From Chitinophagales bacterium (lineage in GTDB: Bacteria > Bacteroidota > Bacteroidia > Chitinophagales > Chitinophagaceae): DNA of 64,000 bases. The stretch spans positions 428,291 to 492,290 of the forward strand of contig JAFLBK010000003.1 in assembly GCA_017303335.1 (NCBI GenBank), written 5' to 3'. A program made the position numbers and the translations under genes. Below are positions 51,889-60,822 of the stretch, one piece after another (the stretch's first letter is position 1; each line of letters starts with the position of its first letter). The notes under the pieces were generated by a model. It did no database searches and had not been told where the DNA came from. It saw only the letters and a program-made list of their open reading frames with translations.

Positions 51889-52271
51889 AATTTCAGTTTT
51901 AATAAGTGAGGTATTTGTTTGCGGTACAGAACAACCAGGGCCAGGCAGCATACTAAGCAGATTACCGCGTAGCTGAACAGGATCGCGTTGCCACCGAAAT
52001 AAATACCGAGTTTGGTGAGGTGAAAGAAGACAGCGCCGCACATCAGGCCCAATCCCATCAAAGCGCCCAGCAAGCTGGTACGCGGAATAAGGATGAGGAT
52101 GGAAGCGAGCAGTTCGGCAACACCGGTGCCGATACGCCCCCAGGGTTCCATGCCCAGTTGCGTGAATAGCTGTACCGATTCGGGCTGGGCGGTGAATTTA
52201 AAATAAAGGGTCTGCAGCATGATCACTGCGGCAAGCAGGCGAAAGAGCCAGGTAAAAATAGTTCTTGTCAT
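51885..52271 (-). CDS. DoxX-family membrane protein
   Basis: A 128-residue DoxX/SURF4-like protein with four membrane helices. WLFRLLAAVIMLQTLYFKFTAQPESVQLF is the usual start; GTGVAELLASILILIPRTSLLGALMGLGLMCGAVFFHL follows. DoxX-like proteins often accompany redox or detoxification genes. This is the first gene of the five-gene operon. A -7-like TAATATTG (one mismatch) lies on the minus strand at 52280-52287. Confidence 0.87.
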   Translation of the reverse strand: MTRTIFTWLFRLLAAVIMLQTLYFKFTAQPESVQLFTQLGMEPWGRIGTGVAELLASILILIPRTSLLGALMGLGLMCGAVFFHLTKLGIYFGGNAILFSYAVICLVCCLALVVLYRKQIPHLLKLKL

Positions 52272-52398
52272 AATGAGTGCAATATTATACCAGCCAGGTA
52301 AAAGGCATTGTCAGCCGCACGACAGCAAAGAAAAACAATCTACCCTGTAAACCGAAACTTTACCGGCGCAGAAATCTACGAACTAATCCACATTTTGG

Positions 52399-52462
52399 TT
52401 TGAAGTTTCATGCTCGTTGGACCTCAAACCTCAAACTTCAAATAGCAAACTTTGGACTTTCC
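52399..52462. repeat. Heptanucleotide repeat tract with inverted copy
   Basis: Six 7-bp units from 52421: ACCTCAA, ACCTCAA, ACTTCAA, ATAGCAA, ACTTTGG, ACTTTCC. Just upstream TTTGAAGTTT (52399-52408) is a perfect inverted copy of AAACTTCAAA (52433-52442), so the region can fold. It lies in the 254-bp gap before the tricorn-like gene. The motif is the same as in lpxB at 38532-38573. Confidence 0.75.
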
Positions 52463-52525
52463 GATATCCCCCCTTTTCATTACCTTACCTGTCTGATTAC
52501 GCTTTCACTATGTAAACCCCCTTTT

Positions 52526-55500
52526 ATGAAGAAACGGATTGCTTGCGGCCTTTTGGCTGCTGTCTTGCATCAGGCTGTTTTGGCGCAGATCAACGCCGGG
52601 TTGTTTCGCTACCCCGATGTGTCCAAAACACAGATTGTTTTCACCTATGCCAATGATATATGGGTGATGCCCAAAAGCGGCGGCACGGCCGAAAAACTGA
52701 GCTCGCCCGCCGGTGTGGAAAGTTTTCCCAAATTCTCTCCCGACGGGAAGACCATCGCCTTCAGCGGCAACTACGACGGTAACCTCGATGTTTACAGTAT
52801 CCCGGTCAATGGCGGCGTACCCCTTCGGCTTACGCAACACGGCATGCCCGACCGGGTGGTTGACTGGACTCCCGATGGCAGGCGGGTATTGTTTGCATCG
52901 GGCAGGGAAAGCGGGCGTAACCGTTTCAATCAATTCTTCACCATCGGCGCCACGGGGGGCGCCGCGGATAAACTGCCCTTCGCCTATGCCGAATTCGGTT
53001 CCTATTCGCCCGACGGAAAAAAAATGGCCGTCACCTTCATCTCCCAGGCCTTTCGGAACTGGAAACGGTACCGCGGCGGATGGAGGTCGATGATCCACCT
53101 GTACGACTTCAGCAACAACACATCGGCGAATATTTCCTACAGCGAAGCGGCGGGCAGCGAGTTCCCGATGTGGAATGGCGACTATATTTACTTCATCAGC
53201 GACCGCGGTGGCGAACAACGCATGAACCTCTGGCGCTACCAGGTAAGCAGTAAGAAATACGAACAGCTTACCAACTACAGGGACTACGACATTCATTTTC
53301 CTTCGGCCGGACCGGATGACATCGTGTATGAGCAGGCGGGAAAATTATGGCTCTTCAACTTCGCTTCACAAAAAGCGACCAGCGTGAGCGTGAACCTGGT
53401 TACCGATAAAGCGGCGCTGAAACCCAAATCGGTTTCGGCGGCCGGTTATGTGCAGCACGCGAATATCAGTCCGGATGGCAACCGTGCCCTGATCGAAGCC
53501 CGGGGTGATATCTTTTCGTTACCCGCCGAAAACGGATTTGTAAAGAACATCACCCGCAGCACCAGCTCCTTCGAACGTTATCCTTCCTGGTCGCCCGACG
53601 GCAGCATGGTCGCGTACTGGAGCGACCAGAGCGGCGAGAATGAACTCTACCTGGCACCAACCAATTCGGATGCACCGCCCAGGAAACTGACGAACTACAA
53701 CGGAGGCTTTGGGTATCATCTTTTCTGGAGTCCCAACAGCAAGAGGATCGTGTTCATCGACCAGGCCATGAAGATCAAAATGATCGATGTAGCCAACGGC
53801 GCCACCACGGAGGTAGACCAGGCCCTGCGCTTCATGCACGGCGGTTGCGAAGGGTTTTCGGTAAACTGGTCGTCCGACAGCCGCTGGTTCACCTACGTAC
53901 GCGACCTCGACAATTACCACCGTGCCGCCTACATCTACGACGCACCAAACAAAAAACTGCAGCAGGTGACCGATGGCTACTATACCTGCGGCATCTCCGC
54001 TTTCGACGCGGAAGGGAAATACCTCTTCCTCACCACCGACCAAAGCTTTAATCCCTATTACAGCGATATCGATAATTCCTTCATCTATGGCAACAGCACC
54101 CAGCTGGCTGCCATCTCCCTGAAGAAAACAACGCCATCCATTCTCTACCCGAAGAATGATACCGTTGCCATCAAACTGGAAGACGCGAAGAAAGACAGTT
54201 CGGCGAAGAAAGCCGATTCGAAAGCAGTAGACATCGATTTCGACGGCATCCAGCAGCGCATGGTGATACTCCCGGTTGCCAACGGCAACTACGGCCTCAT
54301 CGCCGCCGTAAAAGGCAAATTCATCTATCACAAATTCCCCAATACCGGCAGCGCTCCCGATGCAAGGCCATCGCTGAAATATTTCGACCTCGATAAACGG
54401 GAAGAGAAGACCATACTCGACAACGTGGATAATTTCACCGTAGCGGCCAATGGCGCCAGGCTGCTTGTTCAGCGCGGGCGGGAGTATACCATCATCAAGC
54501 CCGACGAGAACCAGAAATTTGAAAAAACGCTCCGCCTGAATGAGATGGAAATGCTCGTGGATCCCGTGGCCGAATGGAAAGAACTCTTCCTCGACGCCTG
54601 GCGTATGGAACGTGATTATTTCTACGACCCCGGCATGCACGGTGTGAACTGGAATACCGTGAAAGAGCGCTATCTCAATATGCTGGAGGGCGCCGCTACC
54701 CGGGAAGAAGTTGATTTCATCATCGGCGAAATGATCGGGGAACTGAACGCTTCCCATACCTATCACGGCGGGGGCGATATGGAAAACACAGCGAATAAAA
54801 ATGTAGGCTACCTCGGTGTCGACTGGCAGGCGGATGGAAATTTTTACCGGATCAAAACCATCATACGGGCCGCGGCATGGGATGCGAAAGCACGCTCCCC
54901 GCTCGATCAGCCGGGTATCGATATCAGGGAAGGAAACTATATCCTCGCGGTGAACGGCATGCCCATCAGCACCGATAAAGAACCTTATGCCTTCTTCCAG
55001 GCCATGGCCGGCAGAACCGTTGAGCTGACGTATAATAGTGCTCCATCATTTACCGGCGCCAAAACCGCCATTGTTCAAACCCTGGGCAGCGAATACCAGC
55101 TGCGTTATTTAGCCTGGGTGGAAGCCAACCGTAAGCGGGTTGCCGAAGCCACCAACGGCGAAGCCGGCTATGTGTATGTGCCCAGCACCGGCCTCGACGG
55201 GCAGGAAGAACTCACCCGCCAGTTCAATGCGCAATGGGATAAGAAAGCATTGGTGATCGACGAACGTTTCAACAGCGGCGGTCAGATACCCGACCGTTTC
55301 ATTGAAATGCTCAACCGCACACCCCTCGCCTATTGGGCCACAAGAGATGGTGCAACCTGGCCCTGGCCGCCCTTTGCGCACTTCGGACCCAAAGTGATGC
55401 TCATCAACGGCTGGAGCGGAAGCGGAGGCGATGCCTTCCCCGATTATTTCCGCAAGAAAGGATTGGGACCGCTGATCGGCGCACGCACCTGGGGCGGACT

Positions 55501-55762
55501 GATCGGCATCAGTGGCATGCCTTTATTGATCGACGGCGGCAATATCACCGCTCCTACCTTCCGGATGTACAATCCCGATGGAACCTGGTTCAAGGAAGGT
55601 TACGGCGTTGACCCCGACATACCGGTCGACGAAGACCTGGGCGCCCTGAGCAAGGGCGTGGATACACAATTGGAACGGGCCATCACCGAAATAAAAAACG
55701 CGTTGAAGAACAAACCCTATTCGGCCCCCAAACAGCCGGGGTATGAGAAGCGGGGGAATTGA
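52526..55762 (+). CDS. Tricorn-like protease, S41 family
   Basis: A 1078-residue secreted protein. The signal peptide ends near AVLAQ. The first 640 residues form beta-propeller (PD40/TolB-like) blades with repeats such as FSPDGKTIAFSG, WTPDGRRVLFAS and WSPDGSMVAYWS. A PDZ-like domain follows (about 740-810, ILAVNGMPIS). The last 250 residues are an S41 tail protease with GYVYVPSTGLDGQEEL and the catalytic Ser in GWSGSGGDAFPDYF. It likely degrades peptides in the periplasm. I start it at ATG 52526, where the signal peptide begins; the region upstream is repeat-bearing. Confidence 0.92.
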   Translation: MKKRIACGLLAAVLHQAVLAQINAGLFRYPDVSKTQIVFTYANDIWVMPKSGGTAEKLSSPAGVESFPKFSPDGKTIAFSGNYDGNLDVYSIPVNGGVPLRLTQHGMPDRVVDWTPDGRRVLFASGRESGRNRFNQFFTIGATGGAADKLPFAYAEFGSYSPDGKKMAVTFISQAFRNWKRYRGGWRSMIHLYDFSNNTSANISYSEAAGSEFPMWNGDYIYFISDRGGEQRMNLWRYQVSSKKYEQLTNYRDYDIHFPSAGPDDIVYEQAGKLWLFNFASQKATSVSVNLVTDKAALKPKSVSAAGYVQHANISPDGNRALIEARGDIFSLPAENGFVKNITRSTSSFERYPSWSPDGSMVAYWSDQSGENELYLAPTNSDAPPRKLTNYNGGFGYHLFWSPNSKRIVFIDQAMKIKMIDVANGATTEVDQALRFMHGGCEGFSVNWSSDSRWFTYVRDLDNYHRAAYIYDAPNKKLQQVTDGYYTCGISAFDAEGKYLFLTTDQSFNPYYSDIDNSFIYGNSTQLAAISLKKTTPSILYPKNDTVAIKLEDAKKDSSAKKADSKAVDIDFDGIQQRMVILPVANGNYGLIAAVKGKFIYHKFPNTGSAPDARPSLKYFDLDKREEKTILDNVDNFTVAANGARLLVQRGREYTIIKPDENQKFEKTLRLNEMEMLVDPVAEWKELFLDAWRMERDYFYDPGMHGVNWNTVKERYLNMLEGAATREEVDFIIGEMIGELNASHTYHGGGDMENTANKNVGYLGVDWQADGNFYRIKTIIRAAAWDAKARSPLDQPGIDIREGNYILAVNGMPISTDKEPYAFFQAMAGRTVELTYNSAPSFTGAKTAIVQTLGSEYQLRYLAWVEANRKRVAEATNGEAGYVYVPSTGLDGQEELTRQFNAQWDKKALVIDERFNSGGQIPDRFIEMLNRTPLAYWATRDGATWPWPPFAHFGPKVMLINGWSGSGGDAFPDYFRKKGLGPLIGARTWGGLIGISGMPLLIDGGNITAPTFRMYNPDGTWFKEGYGVDPDIPVDEDLGALSKGVDTQLERAITEIKNALKNKPYSAPKQPGYEKRGN

Positions 55763-55896
55763 GGTTTTCAACGCTGTTGACCAGGATGGTATGTGTTGAA
55801 CATTCCGCCATTGATTTTTTCAACTTACCAATCAGCCATTAGGTATGGTTTTACCAGGTTGAAAAATATAGTATCGCTATTTCTTAGGATCTGTTT

Positions 55897-57615
55897 ATGA
55901 ACACAAATAAATTAGTATCTCTGCTGTTTCTCCTAGCTTCCCTGTCTACCGCTTCACAGCAATTACTGCGGCCTCCTTTGGCATTTGCAGACCCGGGCAT
56001 GGATGACTACCTCCAAAGAAAGCCGCCTGGAATAGTTACCGTTACGCTCCTCAACCCTCCCCACAACATCTCTGCAAAAAAACTTAAATGCACCTTTGTA
56101 AGGTTCGGCAGCGAATTCCAGGTTGTGAAGTTTTTTTCTTTCGACAAAGACGGGAAGGTTCAATTCGCCTTAGAAGATGGCTTTCCGTATCAACAGCTCT
56201 GGCTGGATATTGATCATTATTTCTACGCAGGCGTATACGTTAACACAGAACTGAATATCACTATCGACCTCAGAAAAATAAAAAGCAAAGATGGCTTATA
56301 TATGATCGGAGACGGCATCGAATATACCGGTACTGACGGAGCACTTAATAAAGTCATGAACGAACATGTGCTTTATAGAAAGCCAATAAAAAATAAGCTG
56401 GAAAACACACTTAATGAGCTGTTGCGAAGCAAGAAAAAGTACAGTGAACCCGTTTTTCTATCCATATTCGATTCGATCTATAAAATCATTGAAGGGATAG
56501 ATAAGGCATTCATAAAAAATCATCCAGCCTATGAATGGGCTATCAATTGCAAACGAACCGCTGATCTATACGGGAGTCTTTGCTACGCCTATTGGTTCGA
56601 CAAAATGCCGGACTCCCTTTATGCACAACTAAAAAACATTTCCGTTTATTTCACCAGTAATGAAACGGTTCTTTTTTACAACTACCTGTTCACCTACCTC
56701 ATTTACAAGAGGGACAATCCTAAAATCGACTTGAATGAAACGCTATACGCCAGGTATAACAACTATTCTAACGAACAAAGGGCCTTGCTTGATTCGCTCC
56801 GCCTTTATTCCAGCCTGCCCGATGAACTTAAAAAAGAAACAATAAACAGGCTCAATACTAAAAGACAAGAATTCTTCCAGCCTGATATAGAATTACTTCA
56901 AACTGAACATTATATTAAACTAACTGATAGTTTTTTTGCGAGCCCTCTATCCGACATACTCAAAACGTTCTTACTGGAGAAAGGCAAGTCTTTTTTTGCG
57001 CAAACTTATCCGGAAATAGCAAGAACAATGAAAACCAACTGGTGCAGCAAGATTGTTCAGAAAGAACTGGATCAAATGATCGTCAAACAGAAACGCATTG
57101 ATGGAATTTGGGCGCTGGCTACCAACACTACAAACAGCAAACTGCACATAGGTACCCCCATAGCATCCCTACCTTTTCAGGCGGAGTTATTCCGGCAGGA
57201 TACTTTTTCTGACCCCGACGCATTCATATTGAATCTCAGGTCTCGGTTTCCGGGACAAACTCTGTTGATAGACTTCTGGGCCACCTGGTGTATCCCCTGT
57301 ATCAAAGATCTGCCAGCCAGCAAACGATTGCACGAAACCAACAGCGATTTACCAGTGGCGTACATATACATCTGTACCAATTCCGGCTCGTCCTTTTCCC
57401 AGTGGAAAAACAGAATAGCAGAAATGCAAATTCCCGGAACCCATATTTATGCAGATGATCAGTTGGTCAATGCGCTAAAAAACAGATTTAGTGCAGGGGG
57501 ATCGGGCTTTCCAACTTATGTTGTCATCGATTCGTCTGGGAAATTACGACGCGGTGCAATAACCCGTATGGATGTATTAACAAGAGCGGAATTGAAAAAA
57601 GCCGCAGGACTCTAA
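55897..57615 (+). CDS. Secreted thioredoxin-fold protein (TlpA-like) of AT-rich composition
   Basis: A 572-residue exported protein. The signal peptide ends near STASQ. The middle 400 residues are helical and unfamiliar. The last 150 residues are a TlpA/ResA-like thioredoxin domain: TLLIDFWATWCIPCIKDLPASK near residue 464, with a CxxC redox centre, and a cis-Pro in GSGFPTYVVID. It would act as a disulfide reductase in the periplasm. Codon use is visibly more AT-rich than in the neighbours, suggesting transfer. No promoter box was found. Confidence 0.83.
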   Translation: MNTNKLVSLLFLLASLSTASQQLLRPPLAFADPGMDDYLQRKPPGIVTVTLLNPPHNISAKKLKCTFVRFGSEFQVVKFFSFDKDGKVQFALEDGFPYQQLWLDIDHYFYAGVYVNTELNITIDLRKIKSKDGLYMIGDGIEYTGTDGALNKVMNEHVLYRKPIKNKLENTLNELLRSKKKYSEPVFLSIFDSIYKIIEGIDKAFIKNHPAYEWAINCKRTADLYGSLCYAYWFDKMPDSLYAQLKNISVYFTSNETVLFYNYLFTYLIYKRDNPKIDLNETLYARYNNYSNEQRALLDSLRLYSSLPDELKKETINRLNTKRQEFFQPDIELLQTEHYIKLTDSFFASPLSDILKTFLLEKGKSFFAQTYPEIARTMKTNWCSKIVQKELDQMIVKQKRIDGIWALATNTTNSKLHIGTPIASLPFQAELFRQDTFSDPDAFILNLRSRFPGQTLLIDFWATWCIPCIKDLPASKRLHETNSDLPVAYIYICTNSGSSFSQWKNRIAEMQIPGTHIYADDQLVNALKNRFSAGGSGFPTYVVIDSSGKLRRGAITRMDVLTRAELKKAAGL

Positions 57616-57655
57616 CTTTTTTTCTGACCAATCAACGCATGAAATCGAAAAGTCA

Positions 57656-58195
57656 TCAAACTCTGCAATACGTTTCGATCAATTGACGCTTCAGGCCATC
57701 CAGTTTTTTTGCCCGGCGCAGCAGCAGGCCGGATATCAGGCTTAACATGCCGGTAACCCGCGTATCGGATAACTGCGTGAGTACGGCGAGGTGATCGATT
57801 TTTTTAGGAATGCCCTTGCCATTGGTCAGTCCATCTCCCGCCAGGCCATAGGCGATCTGCAACGCCTGCAGGAATCCGTCATGGGCGGGGCTGATCTTTA
57901 CCCGGAAGCGGATATTCTCTTTGGTATCGTTGAAGAAAAAATGGCGTTCCCCGATTCCAACCATCGCCGTTTCGCCCGGTAACAGGTGTCGTTTTTTATC
58001 GCCGAGGCACACACCCAGTATCCCCGATACCGGTATAAATTCTTCGGTAAACGAAGTATGATAATGCAGGGCGTTACCGCCGCCCGGTTTCAACTCCACT
58101 TCCAGCAGCAGGTGCGTTCCATTGGTTTGCCCGGGATGTTCCAGTACGGTTACCTTGTCCTGTATCCTGGGGTTTTCAAAAACAAGTTGCTTCAT
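57656..58195 (-). CDS. Cupin-domain protein
   Basis: A 179-residue protein with a single cupin domain in residues about 15-110. The metal-binding pattern is ALHYHTSFTEEFIPVSG (two His and a Glu), with the second motif around ETAMVGIGERHFFFND. The C-terminal 70 residues are helical with LISGLLLRRAKKLDGLKRQLI. The reaction is unknown. It is convergent with the TlpA-like gene, 40 bp apart. Confidence 0.85.
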   Translation of the reverse strand: MKQLVFENPRIQDKVTVLEHPGQTNGTHLLLEVELKPGGGNALHYHTSFTEEFIPVSGILGVCLGDKKRHLLPGETAMVGIGERHFFFNDTKENIRFRVKISPAHDGFLQALQIAYGLAGDGLTNGKGIPKKIDHLAVLTQLSDTRVTGMLSLISGLLLRRAKKLDGLKRQLIETYCRV

Positions 58196-58510
58196 CTTTT
58201 TTATTTTAAAACTACAGCAGGCAGGAAATTCATAACTACGCTGTTTGCATGAACTGCGGATTTTAATCGATGAAACGGGAAGCCGGCGGCAAAGAAATCT
58301 GCCGGAGTGTGAATCTGAAAATAAATTCCTTCCATTGCCATCCGCCTGTGTACCACAGGTATCGTTTTCAATTGATACCCGATTTTCATCAATACATTAC
58401 CGGTAAATAACGTATCAGCCTGCCCGGCACTAACCGGTACGGAATACGGTTTAGTTTTACCAGCAACATTGAAAACAGTTTTTTATTTATCTGTAGTAAA
58501 ACATAGTAAC
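58196..58510. other. Gene-poor stretch between cupin and secreted hydrolase
   Basis: A 315-bp divergent region. I found no convincing gene. On the minus strand a 62-codon frame (ATG 58389, stop at 58201) ends 5 bp before the cupin start; it has no recognisable domain and could be a small gene or chance. On the plus strand TAGTTTTA at 58452-58459 is a one-mismatch -7 box for the hydrolase. Confidence 0.35.
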
Positions 58511-59479
58511 ATGCGATATCTTCTCTTCCTGGCCCTGGGCCCTTTCAGCCTTGTATCCTTTGCACAGCCAAACGCCGTGGAGAGGTTTAAAACCGACAGT
58601 TTACTGCTGGTAAAGAAAAACCCGGGGAAAGGGTTTCACAACGACTATATTTTATTCATCCCGAAAGGAACGCCGGTTAACAAGAAACTATTCCTGCTGG
58701 TGGAACCGAACAACACGGGTAAAATAACCGACAGCATGGAAGTGCATACGGAACACGCGATCGCGTTGGCTTCGGTAAGCTCGGTAGGCAATAATATCTC
58801 CACCGAATTAAGGATACCCCTGCTTGTTCCCATTTTTCCCAGGCCGGCTTCCAAACCCCTTACCTACACACACGCGCTGGACAGGGACGTAATGGAAGAA
58901 ACAACGCCCGGGCTGAAACGGCCCGACCTGCAACTACTGAACATGATCGAAGACGCCAGAACGGTTCTGGCTTCACTACGGATCCCCATTGAACCGAAAT
59001 TTTTCATGAGCGGATTTTCGGCTTCCGGCACTTTTACAAACCGGTTTTCATTGCTGCACCCCGAAAAAATAAAAGCGCTGGCTATCGGCGGGTTTAACGG
59101 GGAACTTATGCTTCCGCAAAACGAACTGAACGGCATCAAACTCAATTACCCCCTCGGAACTAACGACCTGCCTGCCCTCGCCGGTAAACCATTCGACAAG
59201 GATAGTTACCAGGCCATTCCTCAATTCATCTACATGGGCAAACTGGATGACAACGATGCCGTACAGTTTGACGATGCCTATAGCGAAGACGAGCGGAGAA
59301 TAATCAACGACAATATCGGAAGGCAGGTGCAGGAACGATACCTGCGCTGCCAGGAACTTTACCGGGCGAACAACATCAACCCCGTCTTCAAAACCTATGA
59401 AACGGTAGGTCATTGGACCACGGGCGCCGTAAACCTGGAGGTGATACGATTCTTCCTTCGCCAGATGCAGGAAAACTAA
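58511..59479 (+). CDS. Secreted alpha/beta hydrolase (esterase-like)
   Basis: A 322-residue exported hydrolase. The signal peptide is MRYLLFLALGPFSLVSFAQ. The nucleophile elbow is FFMSGFSASGTFTNRF; the acid could be Asp in YMGKLDDND, the base His in ETVGHWTTGAV. An N-terminal segment LFLLVEPNNTGKITDSMEVHTEHA resembles depolymerase/esterase proteins. Substrate unknown. I start at ATG 58511 because the signal peptide begins there; an in-frame TTG 14 codons upstream is unlikely. Confidence 0.8.
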   Translation: MRYLLFLALGPFSLVSFAQPNAVERFKTDSLLLVKKNPGKGFHNDYILFIPKGTPVNKKLFLLVEPNNTGKITDSMEVHTEHAIALASVSSVGNNISTELRIPLLVPIFPRPASKPLTYTHALDRDVMEETTPGLKRPDLQLLNMIEDARTVLASLRIPIEPKFFMSGFSASGTFTNRFSLLHPEKIKALAIGGFNGELMLPQNELNGIKLNYPLGTNDLPALAGKPFDKDSYQAIPQFIYMGKLDDNDAVQFDDAYSEDERRIINDNIGRQVQERYLRCQELYRANNINPVFKTYETVGHWTTGAVNLEVIRFFLRQMQEN

Positions 59480-59495
59480 AGGCATGCTTCACTGC

Positions 59496-59771
59496 GCCGT
59501 TATTGGTCGCCCGACCAATAACCCGCCTGCCAGTTTTACAAGGCCGCTTGAAAATGGCTTATGATTCCTTATTCCCTAGTAATTTCCGCCGTTGTTGGTC
59601 GCCCGACCAATAACCCGCCTGCCAGTTTTACAAGACCGCTTGAAAATGGCCTATGATTCCTTATTCCGTAGTAATTTCCGCCGTTGTTGGTCGCCCGACC
59701 AACAACCTGTATAAGCGTTTTGCAGCGCACCTATAAAATCGCTTAGGATTATTTATTCCGTAGTAATTTCA
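59496..59771. repeat. Three tandem 92-bp repeats each with a hairpin palindrome
   Basis: Units begin at 59496, 59588 and 59680, exactly 92 bp apart. Units 1 and 2 are nearly identical; unit 3 is diverged in its middle but keeps both ends. Each unit starts with an 11-bp inverted repeat around CC: 59499-59522, 59591-59614 and 59683-59706. The core TTGGTCGCCCGACCAA is invariant. Outer pairs change from GTTA/TAAC in unit 1 to GTTG/CAAC in unit 3, so pairing is kept. The array fills most of the gap between the hydrolase and ldhA-like genes. Confidence 0.92.
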
Positions 59772-59806
59772 TATTACCATATTCATCAACCGGATAAGCA
59801 CTGAAC

Positions 59807-60805
59807 ATGAAAATCACTTTCTTCTCTGCCAAACCCTACGACAAAACATTCTTCGATCGTTTTAACCAGGATCATGGCTTCGAACTGGAATACCAGGAAA
59901 CGCATCTCGGTCCGCACAGCGTTGACCTGGTGAAGAATGCGGAAGCCGTTTGTGTTTTTGTGAATGATAAACTGACAGCGCCCGTACTGGAAGCACTGGC
60001 GCAAAAGGGAGTACAGATCATCGCCCTGCGCTGCGCCGGCTTCAACAATACCGACCTGGAAGCGGCCAAGCGGCTCGGACTGGCTGTTTGCCGGGTACCC
60101 GCTTACTCGCCCGAAGCCGTGGCCGAACACGCCGTAGCCATGCTGCTTACGATCAACCGCAAAACACACAAAGCGTATAACCGGGTGCGGGAGCAGAATT
60201 TTTCATTGAACGGACTACTCGGCTTTAACCTCCATGATAAAACGGTCGGTGTGATCGGAACGGGTAAGATCGGCAAAGCCTTTACCCGCATCATGCAGGG
60301 ATTTGGATGTAAGGTACTGGCATACGATATCCATCCCGATGAAGCGCTTTCTGCCGCTGGCGTTACCTATCTCCCGCTCCATGATCTTCTCCGGCAATCG
60401 GATATCATATCCCTGCATTGCCCGCTCACCCCGCAAAATCATTACCTCGTCAACCGTGAAACACTCTCGCTGATGAAGCCCGGTGTAACCATCGTGAATA
60501 CCAGCCGCGGCGGCCTGATCAACACGGTCGACATCATCGAAGCGCTGAAGACAAAACAGGTGGGCGCCCTTTGCATCGACGTATACGAACAGGAAGAGAA
60601 ATTATTCTTCCGCGATCTGTCATCCCACATCATCGACGACGACCTGATTCAGCGTTTGATGAGTTTCCCCAATGTGCTCATCACCGCACACCAGGCTTTC
60701 TTTACCGAAGAGGCTTTGTCGGAGATCGCCCAGGTAACACTGAACAGCATCGCGGACATTCACAACCACCAGATGCCGGCCGGTTCGCCCGTGATGTTAA
60801 CGTAA
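59807..60805 (+). CDS. ldhA: 2-hydroxyacid dehydrogenase, D-lactate dehydrogenase-like
   Basis: A 332-residue NAD-dependent D-2-hydroxyacid dehydrogenase, close in pattern to fermentative D-lactate dehydrogenase (LdhA). MKITFFSAKPYDKTFFDRFN is the usual start. The Rossmann motif is VGVIGTGKIGKAF. Catalytic residues: Arg in VNTSRGGLI, Glu in the GALCIDVYEQEEKLFF region, His in VLITAHQAFFTEEAL. It would reduce pyruvate to D-lactate in the cytoplasm. The three-hairpin array lies directly upstream and may regulate it. Confidence 0.9.
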   Translation: MKITFFSAKPYDKTFFDRFNQDHGFELEYQETHLGPHSVDLVKNAEAVCVFVNDKLTAPVLEALAQKGVQIIALRCAGFNNTDLEAAKRLGLAVCRVPAYSPEAVAEHAVAMLLTINRKTHKAYNRVREQNFSLNGLLGFNLHDKTVGVIGTGKIGKAFTRIMQGFGCKVLAYDIHPDEALSAAGVTYLPLHDLLRQSDIISLHCPLTPQNHYLVNRETLSLMKPGVTIVNTSRGGLINTVDIIEALKTKQVGALCIDVYEQEEKLFFRDLSSHIIDDDLIQRLMSFPNVLITAHQAFFTEEALSEIAQVTLNSIADIHNHQMPAGSPVMLT

Positions 60806-60822
60806 ATGTGTACATTAGTTCT

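Noticed and set aside
52277..52525. N-terminal extension of the tricorn-like protein
   Set aside because: It is encoded by heptad repeats and precedes a normal signal peptide at 52526, so it is intergenic.
53519..54766. A 415-codon minus-strand open frame inside the tricorn-like gene
   Set aside because: It lies fully opposite a well-supported propeller/S41 protein and shows no family features.
58201..58389. A 62-codon minus-strand frame just before the cupin gene
   Set aside because: The short gap looks operon-like, but there is no domain, no promoter and no convincing codon bias; kept only as a note.
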